A DNA stretch of 64,000 nt from Xylogone sp. PMI_703 (lineage: Eukaryota; Ascomycota; Leotiomycetes). Below, one piece after another: positions 35,049 to 47,572 of this stretch. The first letter of the stretch is position 1. Every line of letters starts with the position of its first letter. The stretch lies in NCBI GenBank assembly GCA_021399445.1, contig JAJTUQ010000002.1:8060001-8124000 (forward strand), given 5' to 3'. The notes below the pieces were generated by a model that saw nothing but the letters and a program-made list of their open reading frames with translations, was not told the DNA's origin and ran no database searches. The position numbers and the translations under genes are program-made.

Positions 35049-38011
35049 CTATTCTAACCCAAGCAAGTTATTATCAAATATATCCCAAACATTCGGATTA
35101 AGCAGCCCAGTGAAATACTCATCTGGGTTAGGCATGTCTTGCGCTGGGCTATCAGTTCCATTCGTCCCTGCTAGTGAGGGTTGGGCGGGAGTCGTTCTCA
35201 TCACTGGATGAGTTACAGCCCGAGACTCCTCCGATGCTGCCTCTGGCATACTATTCCTGGAGAAGCTGCCTGAACAGGCCTGCTGGTGCCGCAGAGAAAA
35301 CCTAGCCACGTCGTAGATTTCTCGAGTCAATTCTGCGCAGCGTTGGGCAACGGTGATTTCATTCATTGCGCTGAAAATGGCCAGGCATTTTTCTACATAG
35401 GTCAATAATCCTTCCCAATCTGCCTTATTCAACTGTGCCACAAGAGCATAGAGAATAACGGTGATGGCATTGAAGGCGTACGAAGTGTTATACCACCTAT
35501 ATCACGTTAAAAGTATGCTCTCTACGCGGGTTGCTAAGCAGTCACAATGATTCATACCAAGTTCGAAAGAACGGTCTGGTCACGAATGTATCATATAGCA
35601 ACTGGATTGTCTTTTGTGAAGCTTCAATGCAATAGTTGACGCTTGCAGTATTCCCCATATTTTGTTGGAGAGCCGAGGCGACCAAGAAAGGACGATGAAT
35701 CAGAATCCGCACGCTGTAGTATCCTGAACCGGGAAACTCAGTAACATACTCCGAAACATCACGTGGAATCAAACTCACGTAGCTTGATCACCAATTTTCT
35801 CTTAGTGGTTGATTCCTTCTCTGTTAACGGTGTGCTGTCAAGCTCAAAGATAGGCGAGACCTGCGACTTCCAGCGAAGGAGGCTCTCGTCTAGCTTGACG
35901 GCTGCCATAATCTTTCTTTCTGGGTCCGCATTGCTGGGAGAATGATAGATCTCTTCAGACGCTTGCCGCAGAATCTCTGCCAGTGAGATCATTGCTCTCC
36001 GGAAATATTGGCCTTGTGCATCATCATCGGCCAGCTCCGGCGTAACCGGGTCCTGTTGGGATAGTCAAAACTCAGTGTTACCTACAAGCCATGGTTGAGC
36101 TTATCATCTTTGTCTCTTACCGGAAATCTGATGATGTAGACTGGATAATATGATGGCTCTCTCAGACTGCTTTCCCGTCCTAATGAACAGCAGACTTCCC
36201 TGTTAGTCGTTCATCAGTACTCATTCTTGAAAGAATAGTCGAGCTCACGCGCTCACATCTCATGATAGTACAGATTCCTGTAGGTAGAATATTTCATCAG
36301 CAATTCCAAGTCTTCAATGTCAAAGTTGTTTCCTTACCACCATGTTCGCCAGGCCTCAAGTGAGATCTTGGATAAATCCATTTTCTCAGTAATTCCCATT
36401 GCTAAGGCAGTCCTTACAGACATCCCACTATACATATAACTGCCATGCGGGTTCAATGCATACTGACAAAATATTGACTGGTAGCCACAACTATTCAGCT
36501 TCTGAGAGTACTTGGGTCTCTAGATAAGATAAGTGATGGTTTTACATACCATTAAGAAAAGCGTTTGCATGGTTTCTAGAGAGGAAGATTCAAAAAGGTC
36601 TCCTAAAAGGCTTTTTGCTTTGGTGAAGTAAGTCTCTGCGAGCTCTAACGGCGGGTGGAGTAGCGGATTATGCCAACTGGTTTCCGATGATCGACCTAAC
36701 CGCCGAGAAATATGAAACCGTGTCCGTATGGCAAACATATCATCTCCAGCAGTTAAGAGGCCGAGGGCTACAACGGCGTAGTATAAAGCCAAGAATCGTG
36801 ACCGTCTGCGATCCAATTGTTTTGGTACGCTCTGATGAATAGGAGCCCACACATCGGCTTCACACCGACGAATAAATGAGTCCTGATCTAGAATACAATA
36901 TATCAAATGCAAATTGGTGAAGTAGAGTCGAATGGACTCTCCTTCAATTTCGGCGCTTGACTCTGAGTTCATGTAACCAGATGCCTCTATGGATGGAGGC
37001 AGGCCTAGTTCCCTAGTACGGGTCGCAGCCATATCCGAGAAGCGTTCTCCAGTTGCGCATCCATTATTTGAGGGGAAATCTTTGCGACGTTCTAAGAAAT
37101 GCCCTGATCAGCATAACTCCAAGTGAAAGTAAAACTTGAGTGTCTAGCACGGGCGGCGTACATACGTATAAAACCATTACTGGATCCATGAAAGAAGTTA
37201 ATGATAGATACGGAATCGGAGGTGGTCGAGTCGAGGTCTTCCGGGAAGCTCTGGAGATATATCTGCTTGAGTTTGGATTTAAGAGATCTTGCTCGTGCAC
37301 GCAGCTCTTGCAGAAAAGCAAGTGTCGCTGCAGGACCGTAGAACTCTCTACCATCGGTGTATTCGTTTATCTCTTCGAACCCTTTAGATCTAGATTCAAC
37401 CACACGGTCATCTTCGGCTATAATCAGCGCAATTAGAAATTCAGATTAGCAAGAACCTCGTATGATAAGTATACCTTGTGGAGCTGGGCGAGATCGAGTC
37501 TCCTGTACGTCGTCTTCCGCTCGAGACCGAGGAGCTGGAGCTGGTTCTGCTACCGTTTCCCTATGATGTGAGCTGAAGTTAACCTCGTGCGACAATAATG
37601 GACATCTTGATGCAAGCAGAAAGTATGCCTAACACCAAACTAGCCATGGGAGTAAACAGACAAGGGCTACCTTGGACACTGTGAATTTTCAGTCCATGAA
37701 GCGGTATCCTGGTGCGACAGAATTGGCCTGAGATTGTGCCTGCCACCAGGTGCATTGGATGGCACTGGCCGGTACATGCAATGAGTATAATTACCTGCAG
37801 GCATTATGAATCTAGCACATCTGGGAAACAGGATGTTTTCACATACTGGAACAGACACTACAAGGGAGCTGTTGGTCACACTAGATGCTCTGCTCATCAG
37901 GTCTAATTCATTCTTAAAGGTAGATGTTTCTTATCCACCAACCTTCAGCTTCAGCCTCCGACATGACTCACAGGCCACTTTGGCTCGGATTGAACGCTTT
38001 CGTTTCTGCAT
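35049..38011 (-). CDS. Zn2Cys6 transcription factor (cluster C regulator)
   Basis: A large nuclear regulator with many introns. Exon 1 (38011-37943) ends at Lys23 inside the zinc cluster. A short second exon gives CDQQLPCSVCS, and a third continues SNYTHCMYRP. Together they supply Cys14, 17, 24, 30, 33 and 40, a complete binuclear cluster preceded by a basic KRKRS segment. Downstream exons show a linker helix (LQELRARARSLKSKLKQ) and the fungal_trans middle homology region (YFTNLHLIYCILDQDSFIRRCE, ALYYAVVALGLL, WWCALNPHG-like text after the introns, HRPFLVASALQQ). The stop is at 35049. It sits between the flavin monooxygenase and the thiolase pseudogene and is the obvious candidate to bind CYAATCGGA. 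Intermediate splice sites were not all resolved. Confidence 0.85.
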
Positions 38012-40049
38012 GTTTTTCAACACAACAATATAGAAAATGCTCCTGATAGATAAGTGATAGGTGAGGCTGCAAATCAGTCAAGAAGAGTTGCACGGAAGGG
38101 ATGCTTATGTAAGGGGCAGCTAGTTTGCGCCGGCTCCAGCAAAACCCCGCATCTTGGTCTTCCCCCGCGAGCTAGAGCAAGCTATGCGTTGATACAGCAT
38201 CAAGGGTTATGGCGTGGCAATACGGAGCCCCGACTCTGTAAATGGTAGCCCTCGCGTTCCCCATATTGCCTAGAATTTTAGCCACTACGCCTATTTACTT
38301 AGCGAGCTTGGGTATGTAGTAGCTATTTTGCTTGGAGAACTATGGCTACCGGTTAAGCTACAATCATACAAGACACGGTGCAAAAAGTGGACTCATTACC
38401 ACAAACACATGCTTAGATTCTGGCACAAAAGGTGTCAATATCGGTAGAAACCGTTTGAGAAGATGCCGGATCGCCAAAAGGTGATCTTTTGAGTAGCCAT
38501 TGACACAGAAAATATAAGTGACTGCGCAAATGAAGGGATGGGATAATATGTTCCGTTCAGATATAACGCAAAAAGCGTACTTGGCCAAAGAATTAGATGT
38601 TCCCTTTGTCATTTGTATACACAGTTTCTTGGTATCGATATCGCATATCGATCTCCCCAGGCTGTGTCCATTAACCAGTGCCAAGGTCTAAGTCAACCAC
38701 AGTTTCATTTGGACAGCGGTAGAGTCAATGCGATACTTGGCATATGGGGTAGGTGCTGAAGTAGTCTCGAAACTAGATATACTAGAGCTTAGCCAGTCAG
38801 TATGTCTCCTCCAGTAACATACCGCACTACCTATTAGTTTATCCTCGTTCATAGATTGATTAGGAATCTTTTAGCCATCATACGAAGAGAGGGCCAGTAC
38901 GTCTGATCCGATTGGCGGTATCTTTTATATTCTGATTGGACCAGTGGCTTGAAGCTGGCGAAAGGTTGCCACCAAAGACAACATCATCGGTACTGTGTTG
39001 TCTCTGAAGGCACACTGCTCTGGAATAAGCATCAATTGGCTGCTACACCTTGTGTCGCATGAAGGAAAAAGATAAGTTTTGGCGCAAAAGAGTTATACTA
39101 CACAAATTATTTGGTTGATACTAGTGGATCAACTCCATAACATGGCACAGTTTAGCTCGTTTGGATGGAGGAACAGATTCGCTTGCAGGTTCAGCCATTC
39201 ATTTCCACCCTAACTACATTCGTTGGGGCGTCATGTACATCAGATTTTGATGTCACCAGTTCAATGACCCATCCAATCAAAATAGTTGATATGGAATCAT
39301 GTCGGAGTTTGCCTCAAAGCCCAATTCTCCCTCCTTCGCTATCCTTACAATCCTTACCGTAGTCTCATCTCCCCATCCACAAATAAACCAGCCTGGGATG
39401 TTACTCCATGACTTCTGCTTGTATATCTCCCCAATCAATAGGATCGCAAAGTTCGGGGTAACTGACGTTACTACGGTACACTTCGGCTTCACACTCTCTC
39501 TGGCAGTATGTGGATCGTCTCGGCACAAGAATTAGATACATGCAAAGTAGAAATGTTGGATAACCACTCTGTAGGTGGATGACCTGCCATATGTAAACTG
39601 GCATATAAGACTCCCCCTATGTACGAGACAAAGTGGCTCGTGTGGGCCATTATATCAAGGTGATATATTATGTAGGTTGCCTATGCGCCATATATATTTT
39701 CTTAGACTAGATCATCAACTGTCTCCTAGGAGAAGTACTATGCGCCGATTAGCACGGTAGGTTGTCCGTACGTATCCGTGGCAGCGAGAAAGTGATGAAC
39801 ACTCCTAATCAGCGTCAATGCTCTATCTCTAAACCTCCCAACCAGGTTTCCTTTGTCCTATCTTCTTTCTGTCTTTTTTAATACTTCTGGTTGAATCTGC
39901 ATTAATTACGATTGTCGACATTATTTACGACCTTGACGCGGAATAGCTCTTCCAATTTTACCTTGAGGCTATCTCAGGCTCATAGACACTTCAGCGGTAC
40001 AACTCGCGCTCAACGGGAGATTCAGGATGCACATATCCTGAGCGCCTCA
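38012..40049. other. Intergenic region, no gene
   Basis: About 2 kb upstream of the Zn2Cys6 gene. It has one perfect CYAATCGGA site and one near match but no supported gene; open frames at 38364-38684 and 39165-39600 have no domain and mutually conflicting frames. Confidence 0.5.
38907..38940. promoter_or_regulatory. CYAATCGGA site plus near match
   Basis: TCCGATTGG at 38907-38915 and the near match TCTGATTGG at 38931-38939, about 900 bp upstream of the Zn2Cys6 ATG. This would allow autoregulation; inference. Confidence 0.45.
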
Positions 40050-41315
40050 AGAAGTCTACAGCAAAGGAAGATATCCATATTTCTGCTCTGATACCTTCCA
40101 GTTACCAAGGATAGTCCAATGCGTCGTTCGTCACGGTCCCGACCCCCCAATTAGGCGCTGTCGCTATCAAACCTGCGCTCTAAATATCTAAATTCCCGAT
40201 ATCGAAAATATCAGATGTATAAATGGGAAATGTCCTACAGGGTGGAGTGGGCCAGGGCCCCGCTCGACAAGCAGCAATTTTCGCAAGTCTCCCAAACACA
40301 GTGGAGGCCGTAACGATCAGCAAAGTCTGCTCCTCAGGTCTTAAAGCGGTAGTGTTTGCAGCCCAGAACATTCAGCTCGGCATTGCGGAATCACAGATAG
40401 CAAGAGGAATGGAAAACGTGTCAAGAGCACGATACTACACTCCAAGGGCGAGCGGTCAGCCTGCCTTCGGAAATGTGCAGATGAAAGATGGATTGATCAG
40501 GGATGGCCTATGGGATGTGTACACCCAGTTTGAAATAGGCATTTGCGTGGAAGTAACTGCTAAAAAAAAATATGAGATTATGAGAGAGCAACAGGATGAA
40601 TATGCAATACGAAGCTATAAGAGAGCAGTAGATGCATGGAACGCGGGCGCCTTTGCGGACGAGATTGGGCCGGTTGTTGTGTCAGGAAAAAAGGGAGATA
40701 TGATTATCGATACCGATGGGGGTTTCTTAGATTTTAAACCGGAGAAAATCCCGAATTTGAAGCCGGTGTTTATTCGAGATGGTATAGGGACGGTTGCAGC
40801 TGCCCACTCCTCAACACTTAACGATGGAGCGTCTGCATTAATCTTGGTAAACAAGGCCCTGACGCAGGAGTACGGACCTGGACCGCGAGTATTGGCCAGA
40901 ATTTGTAGGCCCGCCGATGCAGGTGGAGATCCCGTGGATTTCCTAATTGCACCGGCTAACGCCGTGCTCACTGCTCTGAATCGAGAAGGTATCAAAAGAA
41001 GGATATTGCTTGTGGGAATTCAACGAGGCATTTGCGGTGGGTATCAAGGCTAATGAGAAGTTGGGTACCCTTTCTCTTCTAATATCTGAATTTCTGCTAC
41101 CTCCATTTGTTCTCCAGATTCCTGGCCTTGAAAACGCAAACGTGAACCCAATCGGCGGTACTATATCGCTAGGTCGTGCATTGGGTAGCTCTGGATCGCA
41201 GATCCTGACCACGCTACTCCATCAACTGAAGGCTGCAGACTATGGTGCTGCAGCTATCTATAATGGCGGAGGTACGGCTACTGCCGTTGTGGTGCAGAGG
41301 ATTGAAAGTGTGTAA
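40050..41315 (+). pseudogene. Acetyl-CoA acetyltransferase (thiolase) pseudogene
   Basis: A decayed thiolase. From [18 protein letters not shown] (40223) on it reads well, and [10 protein letters not shown] keeps the acyl-accepting Cys. The 5' part is also recognisable (LGAVAIKPAL, ISKFPISKISDV) but is cut by two TAA codons near 40179 and 40220, where the family has Glu and Tyr. A frameshift near 41005 separates NREGIK from [17 protein letters not shown]. Catalytic residues are lost: the GHALG His is Arg (SLGRALG), the CNGGG Cys is Tyr (IYNGGG) and the NAS Asn is His (AAHSST). It cannot be an active thiolase. It may record a former CoA-thioester step of block C or be an unrelated duplicate. 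Confidence 0.88.
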
Positions 41316-41909
41316 TGCTATAAAACTAGATAGATTTGTCTACTATCTGACGCCTAAAGAGTCAATGGCTCTCCTATTAAGATATTCATTTTCCAATTTG
41401 TGTTTGCTGGGGTAAGTACTTGATTCTGATTTAGTATTTACACTTACGTCATTGAAAGAGGCTATCTTAACTGAGCAGTTGTTGAACTTATGGTTGGAAT
41501 AATCATAAATAGTTGAAAAAATCAAAATCAACTCGATATTTGAAGGGAAAGTATATGAATCAATACAGAAAAGGCAGCTAAAACAGGATTCCTTCCTTTT
41601 AGTAAGGATCTTGAGATCCTATTAATTCAAAGTGAAACATACGGAGTAGATTCAATCCCACCCCCATCTAATGTTACCTTAACCCGGTTTTTCTAGCCCT
41701 TGACCCAATCCAGACAAGATATTGTAATAGAGTGCGGATAAAGGGGTTTGAACATGCTTTTTAGTTCTCCGTACTTGATATTACAGAGTTCCTTAGCAAC
41801 TAGTTGATCTACAAGGAAACTTAATCTATTTCGGAATGAAGTGTATTGAGCATTATTTCCGCTCCCTCGTATTTCACTCACCCTTTGCAAACCTACTGTA
41901 AGGCTGGTA
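41316..41909. other. Intergenic region
   Basis: About 590 bp between the thiolase pseudogene and the GST stop. Nothing recognised. Confidence 0.5.
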
Positions 41910-42768
41910 CTACATTTTCCATTCCTTCTCTTCTCCTCGGCACTCCAACCAGGAAAAAGAGGCATCCCAGAGACCTCTAAGTTCACCATCTCCCATATCT
42001 AAGATCATATTCCATGTCTTCTCATCAATTCTCTCAATAAAGCCTATGAAACTGACGAGGATGAAGTCGGCGTAACTGGGGGTGGGGCCTTCAAAGAAAG
42101 GACCAGGTTTATAATTAGTACGCATCCTTCCCTTTAGAACATCTAGAATTGCCTGCATAGCCACTTTTATATCTTCCCGCACTGCGTCAGCAGCCTCATC
42201 AGTTTTTGGTCTCATTTCTGAAAGGGGCTTGTTGAATCTCTTTCCTCTCGTTATATTGAAATACTCTCGCCCCCGATCATCGAGGATACCAGGTACAGCG
42301 GGGAAGAGCAAGCTACCGCCGGCCTTAAAGACAGAAGCAAGGAGCTTGTCAATCATGAGTGCAAGGACATAGCTAGCCACTCCAGAGGGGAATACAGGCC
42401 GCTCTGGAAATGCTTTGTCGAGATGGAGAGCGACGGGAAATGAATCATTCATTGTTCCTGATGATGACGGAATGGATTCCTTATGAATGATTGCTGGGAG
42501 AGTGTATGCTGCTGGGCCTTGAATTGGCGGGACTGAAAGGGCTTGCAAAAGAGCAGCAATGTCTGGATACGAGATCCATGATTGGGTGTATCGGATACCT
42601 TTGAAATTGAGCACCATCCTTGTTCTGAGAGTATTATAGGACCATGACTTTGAAGGCCCTTTTCAAGTTGTTAGTTGCTGGATGATTCATTTTCATGATA
42701 AGATATTAGAGCATACCGGAGAGGCGGCTGGCCACGTCAAACAAATGTACTGGACTACTTGACTGCAT
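41910..42768 (-). CDS. Glutathione S-transferase, etherase-like
   Basis: A 266-aa GST. Exons are 42768-42717 and 42658-41910. The N-terminal thioredoxin fold reads LFDVASRLSGPSKSWSYNTLRTRMVLNFKGIRYTQSWISYPDI. Its SW-S-N-T-KTR-LNYKGI pattern is that of the fungal GTE and bacterial LigE/LigF beta-etherase-related GSTs. YTLPAIIHKES and DSFPVALHLDKAFP give the glutathione-site cis-Pro and Ser region. The helical C-terminal domain follows (GPFFEGPTPSYADFILVSFIGFIERID). It would conjugate or reductively cleave an aromatic or ether substrate with glutathione in the cytosol. It is divergent from a Ure2p-type GST, 450 bp apart, sharing a region with two CGAATCGGA sites in inverted array. The subclass is inference from the N-terminal pattern. 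Confidence 0.85.
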
Positions 42769-42896
42769 TGTGTTGTTTTATTTCTGTCATTAAACCGTTT
42801 TCTCTAAGTGACCTTTTTTTTTGCTCTATACATATACATACATTATTGACATTTCCGATCTACAGAACCTCAGCATTGTCGGATACACGAATTCGT

Positions 42897-42986
42897 CACG
42901 AATCGGATTGGCTCGAATCGAATCAGGAAGCCTTAGTTCAAATTCCTGGTTAGATCGAATCGTGCTTTTAGTGATCCGATTCGTCA
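42897..42986. repeat. Inverted repeat with CGAATCGGA in each arm (divergent GST promoter)
   Basis: The left arm CACGAATCGGAT (42897-42908) and the right arm ATCCGATTCGTC (42975-42986) are inverted copies with one mismatch, separated by 66 bp. Each contains the variant CGAATCGGA of the block C motif. They lie midway between the two divergent GST genes. Confidence 0.6.
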
Positions 42987-43218
42987 ATTTGACTAGCTCG
43001 TCTTTTCTATATTCTATGTTTACGGAAACATTAGATAGCATAATGACGTGCTTCTAAACATCCTTTAATAATATGAAGATTCTTATTCTATTGACTCTAT
43101 TGACTCTATTGCATGACGCGGCAATCAAAGGGTACTTCTTCGAATATTAATAAACGGTTACTTGTCTCTAATTGTCAATCAAATATTGATTTCACATCTG
43201 TAAGAACACTCCTTCAAC

Positions 43219-44127
43219 ATGGGTACCACTAAGACACCAGATATCACCCTCTATACTGCGCAAACTCCAAATGGAATCAAGATATCAATGGCGCTGGAAG
43301 AACTTGGGTAGGTACAGTCAAACAGGTTTGGGACTATGGAAACTGTTACCGGACTAGCTAACATCGCATTTATCCAGAATTACGTACAAGGTTCACAAGA
43401 TTGATATCACCGCAAATGCCCAGAAAGAGCCGTAATTATCACATTTCCTTTATCAATTTCCAACCCCATCACTCCTATAGAGAGTCTAATAGTGGGAAAG
43501 TTTAGCTGGTACCTTGAAATCAACCCCAACGGTCGCATCCCGGCAATCGCCGACACCATGTCTGATGGGCAGCAAATCCGCGTCTTCGAATCTGGTAGTG
43601 TCTTGCAATATTTAATCGACAACTATGATCCAGACTACAAGATCTCATATCCACAGGGTACACGTGAGTACTATGAAATGACCAGTTGGCTCTTCTTCCA
43701 GAACGCGGGCGTAGGTCCCATGCAAGGACAGGCGCATCATTTCAACCGCTATGCGCCCGAACACATTCCATACGGTGTCAAGCGATACACAAATGAGACC
43801 CGACGTCTCTACGGCGTCCTGGACAAGCATCTCGCCACCTCCAAGTCTGGATACTTAGTTGGAGATCACATATCTATTGCTGACATCTCGCATTGGGGTT
43901 GGATTGTTTTTGCTGGATGGGCAGGGGTTGAAATTGATGATTTCCCTCATCTTAAAGCCTGGGAGGAACGTGTGGCTCAACATTCAGGCATTGAAAAAGG
44001 CCGCCACGTGCCTGAACCACATTCCATTAAGGAGATCCTCAAGAATAAGAAGTTGATCGAGGAGAAGGCAGCACGAGGGCAGACGTGGGTGCAGAGGGGG
44101 ATGGCCGATGATGCCACCGAGAAGTGA
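43219..44127 (+). CDS. Glutathione S-transferase, Ure2p-like
   Basis: A 254-aa GST. Exons are 43219-43307, 43378-43431 and 43506-44127. The third exon starts at the TTTAG acceptor so that KEP joins WYLEINPNGRIPAI, the family's conserved glutathione-binding stretch. FESGSVLQYLIDNYD supplies the Glu-Ser of the G-site, and a C-terminal domain with LVGDHISIADISHWGWI follows. Length and order match fungal Ure2p-class enzymes such as those that conjugate or deglutathionylate small molecules. In LigEF/LigG-like routes a second GST removes glutathione from the conjugate made by the first; that pairing here is inference. It is cytosolic and divergent from the etherase-like GST. Confidence 0.9.
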
Positions 44128-45154
44128 GGACGAAAATCTCGCGGTCATACTTCTGGAACTCAGTAAAATCCGAGAAATGTAACTAGTTATTGTAGAAATA
44201 CACCGCAAGAGTATTTCTACTCACCATATATTAGACGGGAAAGAATATGTACAGGGTGAAATTACAATGGCGTTTTTAATGCAATTCGAACTTTCTCCTA
44301 TCTTATTTAACTGCGGCTACTAATTATCAAGAAGGTAGCCTCATATGTCTTTATAAGACAGGAAACCGAGTACTAGAAATCATTGTCACTGGAATAGCTA
44401 GGAGCGATGTAACTTTAGCTATACAAGCCCTGAAAAGAATTTCTCATTTTATCTATAAAATGCCTGTTCTCCCGATAAATGGCAGCGACCTTCCTCCATA
44501 ACCAACTGATTTTTAAATATACGATTTATTATGCCTATATATTGTTATTAAATAACACAACAGAAAAAAACAAAGAAAATATAAAACTGATTACTAAAAT
44601 GAGACCTCGAAACAAAAACATAATGATTTTATTCAATCATTTCATTTAGATATCTTTAACGGAGTATATTCCATGATTTATTATCTGTTCTATTGGGACC
44701 CATTGATATTGGTACAAGAGAAAAGATTAACAGTGTGTGGAGTTCATACTAGGCGAATAGAGAATGTATGAGGCGGTGGACCTAAAACAGTGACTGAGCT
44801 TGGTCTCGCCATCCAATCGGAATCCACCGGAGGATGAACCAGTAAGATTGTATGTTACAACGCTCTAATCGGAACTTAGCCTAATCCTGGAAGGTTGCCC
44901 TTAAGTCTGGGGAAGAGGGAGTTGTACCCAGATTGCCACCACATGTCAACTTCTAATCTCTCCCCAAAATCCCTCCCCGCATTACCCCGTGTGCTGGACC
45001 TCCTGAGGAGGTATAAGACACTAAATTCGGTTCTGCTGACGGTGTAGGGCCGTATCTTGAGAAGATATAAATTACCTGCTGCTACCACTGTGACTGCTAC
45101 CATCAGTCGACAGTCCTAGTTGCACACACAGAACAACTCGATAGGCTCCTATTG
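44128..45154. other. Promoter region of the MFS transporter
   Basis: About 1 kb, AT-rich in its first 600 bp. It holds two CYAATCGGA sites; no gene seen. Confidence 0.55.
44813..44873. promoter_or_regulatory. Two CYAATCGGA sites
   Basis: CCAATCGGA at 44813-44821 and CTAATCGGA at 44865-44873, both on the plus strand and 282-342 bp upstream of the MFS ATG at 45155. Confidence 0.65.
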
Positions 45155-46982
45155 ATGGCTACTACTGTTGAGAACAAGACCTCTTCGTCGGTCGATCACT
45201 GTGAAGAGATATCCGACGTGACAAACGGAGACAATCTAAGTGCTGAGTACCGTGATTTCCTTATTAAGCGCCATGGGACTACGGATCTAGACCCATTGCC
45301 TTCTATGGATCCTGCAGATCCATTGAACTGGCCCGCCTGGAAGGTAGGGCATCTCACTTAAGGAGCTGTTTTAATTTCAGGGGCTAATTGCGTATATAGA
45401 AAAATGGGAACTTGATCGTTGTTGGCTCTTTGTCTTTCGTTGTTTGCATAATGGCAACCGGAGTCTCGCCCGCTTTCGTTCTCCTCGCACAAGAACTGCA
45501 CGTTACTGTGACCGCAGCAACATACCTGGCAAGCTCAACGACTCTTGCTCATGGCGTAGCACCACTGATATGGAGACCCATTGCTGATCATTATGGCCGA
45601 CGACCAGTCTGGATATTATCGACCTTAGGCTCCAGTCTTTTCAATATCGGCTGTATGTATAGTTATACCTACCCTGCCCAGCAGGTATGTAGGATCCTGG
45701 CCATGCTCTTTATCAGCTCTTCGATAGGGATTGGTACGGTGGTGGTGACTGAGACATTTTTTGCCAAAGAAAGGGCGACAAAGATGGTAAGTTCGGGTAT
45801 TATTGCTGTCTTGTAAAATGATTAACAGCGTGGCTAGGGACTCTGGACGTTTATAACTACGATAGGAATATATCTTGGACCGCTTATCATGGGTTTTGTA
45901 GTAAACCGAACTGGTAGCTGGCAGTGGGTTTACCGTATCTACGCCATTGTAAGTCAGCCCTCCTTCCGGATAATTCGCAACTGAATACTAAATAAAAACG
46001 CAGGCTACTGGCCTCCAATTTGTGCTTGTGCTCTTTTTCTGCCCTGAGACTCGATATTTTGGTCCAGATGCTCTTGGAGAAAAAGGTTCCGCATTCAAGA
46101 GACAATATCTAACTTTTCGACGCCTGACCTCCGAACCCATAACCGTACGGGAATTCTACGAGTCACTCAAGCTGACCACTGTCCTCGACGCTATCATTCC
46201 AACTGTGGCTTATAGCATAGTATATGCTTTTGGCACTGTTTTCTTTACTGTCGAAATGCCCCCGCTGTTTCATGAACGGTTTAATTTTACCCCTGAACAA
46301 AATGGGTTACAATATATAAGTCTTATTATCGGGTTCGTAAGTATCTTTTTTGGGATGTAACGGGATTTATCTCTCCTTGAACGATAGCTTACCTCTTGGA
46401 TGCAGGGCCGGCATTGGTGAACTTATCGGAGGTTACTTGTCTGATCTCTGGATGATCCTTGGGACTAGGAGACTCGGTCACCGCCCTCCACCAGAATATC
46501 GACTCTGGCTCTCTTATAGTGGATCTATTGTGGCAATGGCCGGCTTCTCGGTTTTCGGTATCCAGTTACAGAAAATTGGCCCCAACTATAATGTAACACC
46601 TCTTATTGGTGCTGCAATGGGTGGATTTGGAAATCAGCTACTCACAACGCTTCTCTTGACATGTAAGTCCGAGCTCCATAAATTTAAATAAAGGGCTTTT
46701 CTCATTAGAGTTTCCATTGCTCCAGATATAGTAGATACCAACCCACAACACTCAGCAAGTGTGGGCGTATACGTTAATCTCGTCCGCTCTACTTGGGGCT
46801 GGCTTGGACCATACTGGTTCCCTAAAATGCTTAGCAATCTTGGCCTCGGTGGTTCTGCCGGTTTAATGGCTGGTATGACTCTTGTTTTCTCCATTATTCC
46901 CACAATGCTGTTGCATTGGAAGAGGCATAGGGAAAGACAAACTACGATAAATCACAGCAGCAGTATGGAGTCAAGAGCCTGA
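45155..46982 (+). CDS. MFS transporter, DHA1-like
   Basis: A full-length 12-helix-type major facilitator, likely in the plasma membrane. Exon 1 is 45155-45343 and ends with DPADPLNWPAWK just before TM1; exon 2 starts at 45401 (KNGNLIVVGSL). The loop 2-3 motif A is IADHYGRRPVW, an antiporter motif C region follows around TFITTIGIYLGPLIMGFVV, and the protein ends in a basic tail after TM12. Several further introns (near 45785, 45950, 46335, 46665) are needed to join the frames, and each has plausible GT-AG ends. The upstream ATG context at 45155 is used because the frame opens just before it. With two CYAATCGGA sites upstream, it is probably the uptake or efflux carrier of block C. It is a different subfamily member from the block A transporter. 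Confidence 0.88.
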
Positions 46983-47572
46983 GGTCCTTTGAATCGTATA
47001 TTTAAACAGTATGGAGGATGTCAATTAGTATAGGGGTTTCACGATGGGTCTGTTAGGTACGAGCACCTCAAATATATGCAGCATGTAGTTGGATTCAAGG
47101 AATGCAGTTTTTTAGCCTCACGGATACTGATACGTGGAATACTTATTTGGAATTACAATTCATCCGCTTGATCTATTTGTTTTATATTTTGAGTAGTTAT
47201 TTTCAGAGCCTCCCCTCCAGGCATTCCGTTCTTTAATCTATTCAAATTCGTTTAATTCGCACCCCAAGTGCATTCTATTGGCCCTTAGATTATTTAATAT
47301 GATGCCCCTCGGATAGTAACTTGGATAGTAACAAAGTACTTTTGCGCTAAATCCTGCACCATTAGATTAGCCTGTCCGAGGATTCCTAGAGTATATCAAA
47401 TATATTTCTCGGAATATTATTAAGGTTTAATTGCTGCTAGCCTTATTATTCACAATTGAAGTTCTTATCGTATAACTTCTTGGAGTCACACTACGATCAT
47501 AGATGAAGGATATAAAATTATGAAAGCCACGATTTTCTATGATTAATTTATTTGAATATACATAAACAGCTC
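46983..47572. other. Intergenic region (convergent 3' ends)
   Basis: About 590 bp of AT-rich DNA between convergent genes; nothing recognised. Confidence 0.5.

Noticed and set aside
38364..38684. A 106-codon minus-strand frame in the region upstream of the Zn2Cys6 gene
   Set aside because: No domain and no supporting exons; composition is like the surrounding non-coding DNA.
42841..42970. Possible tRNA because of a B-box-like GTTCAAATTCC
   Set aside because: No matching A-box, acceptor stem or anticodon arm can be drawn; the stretch is better explained by the inverted repeat of the regulon motif.
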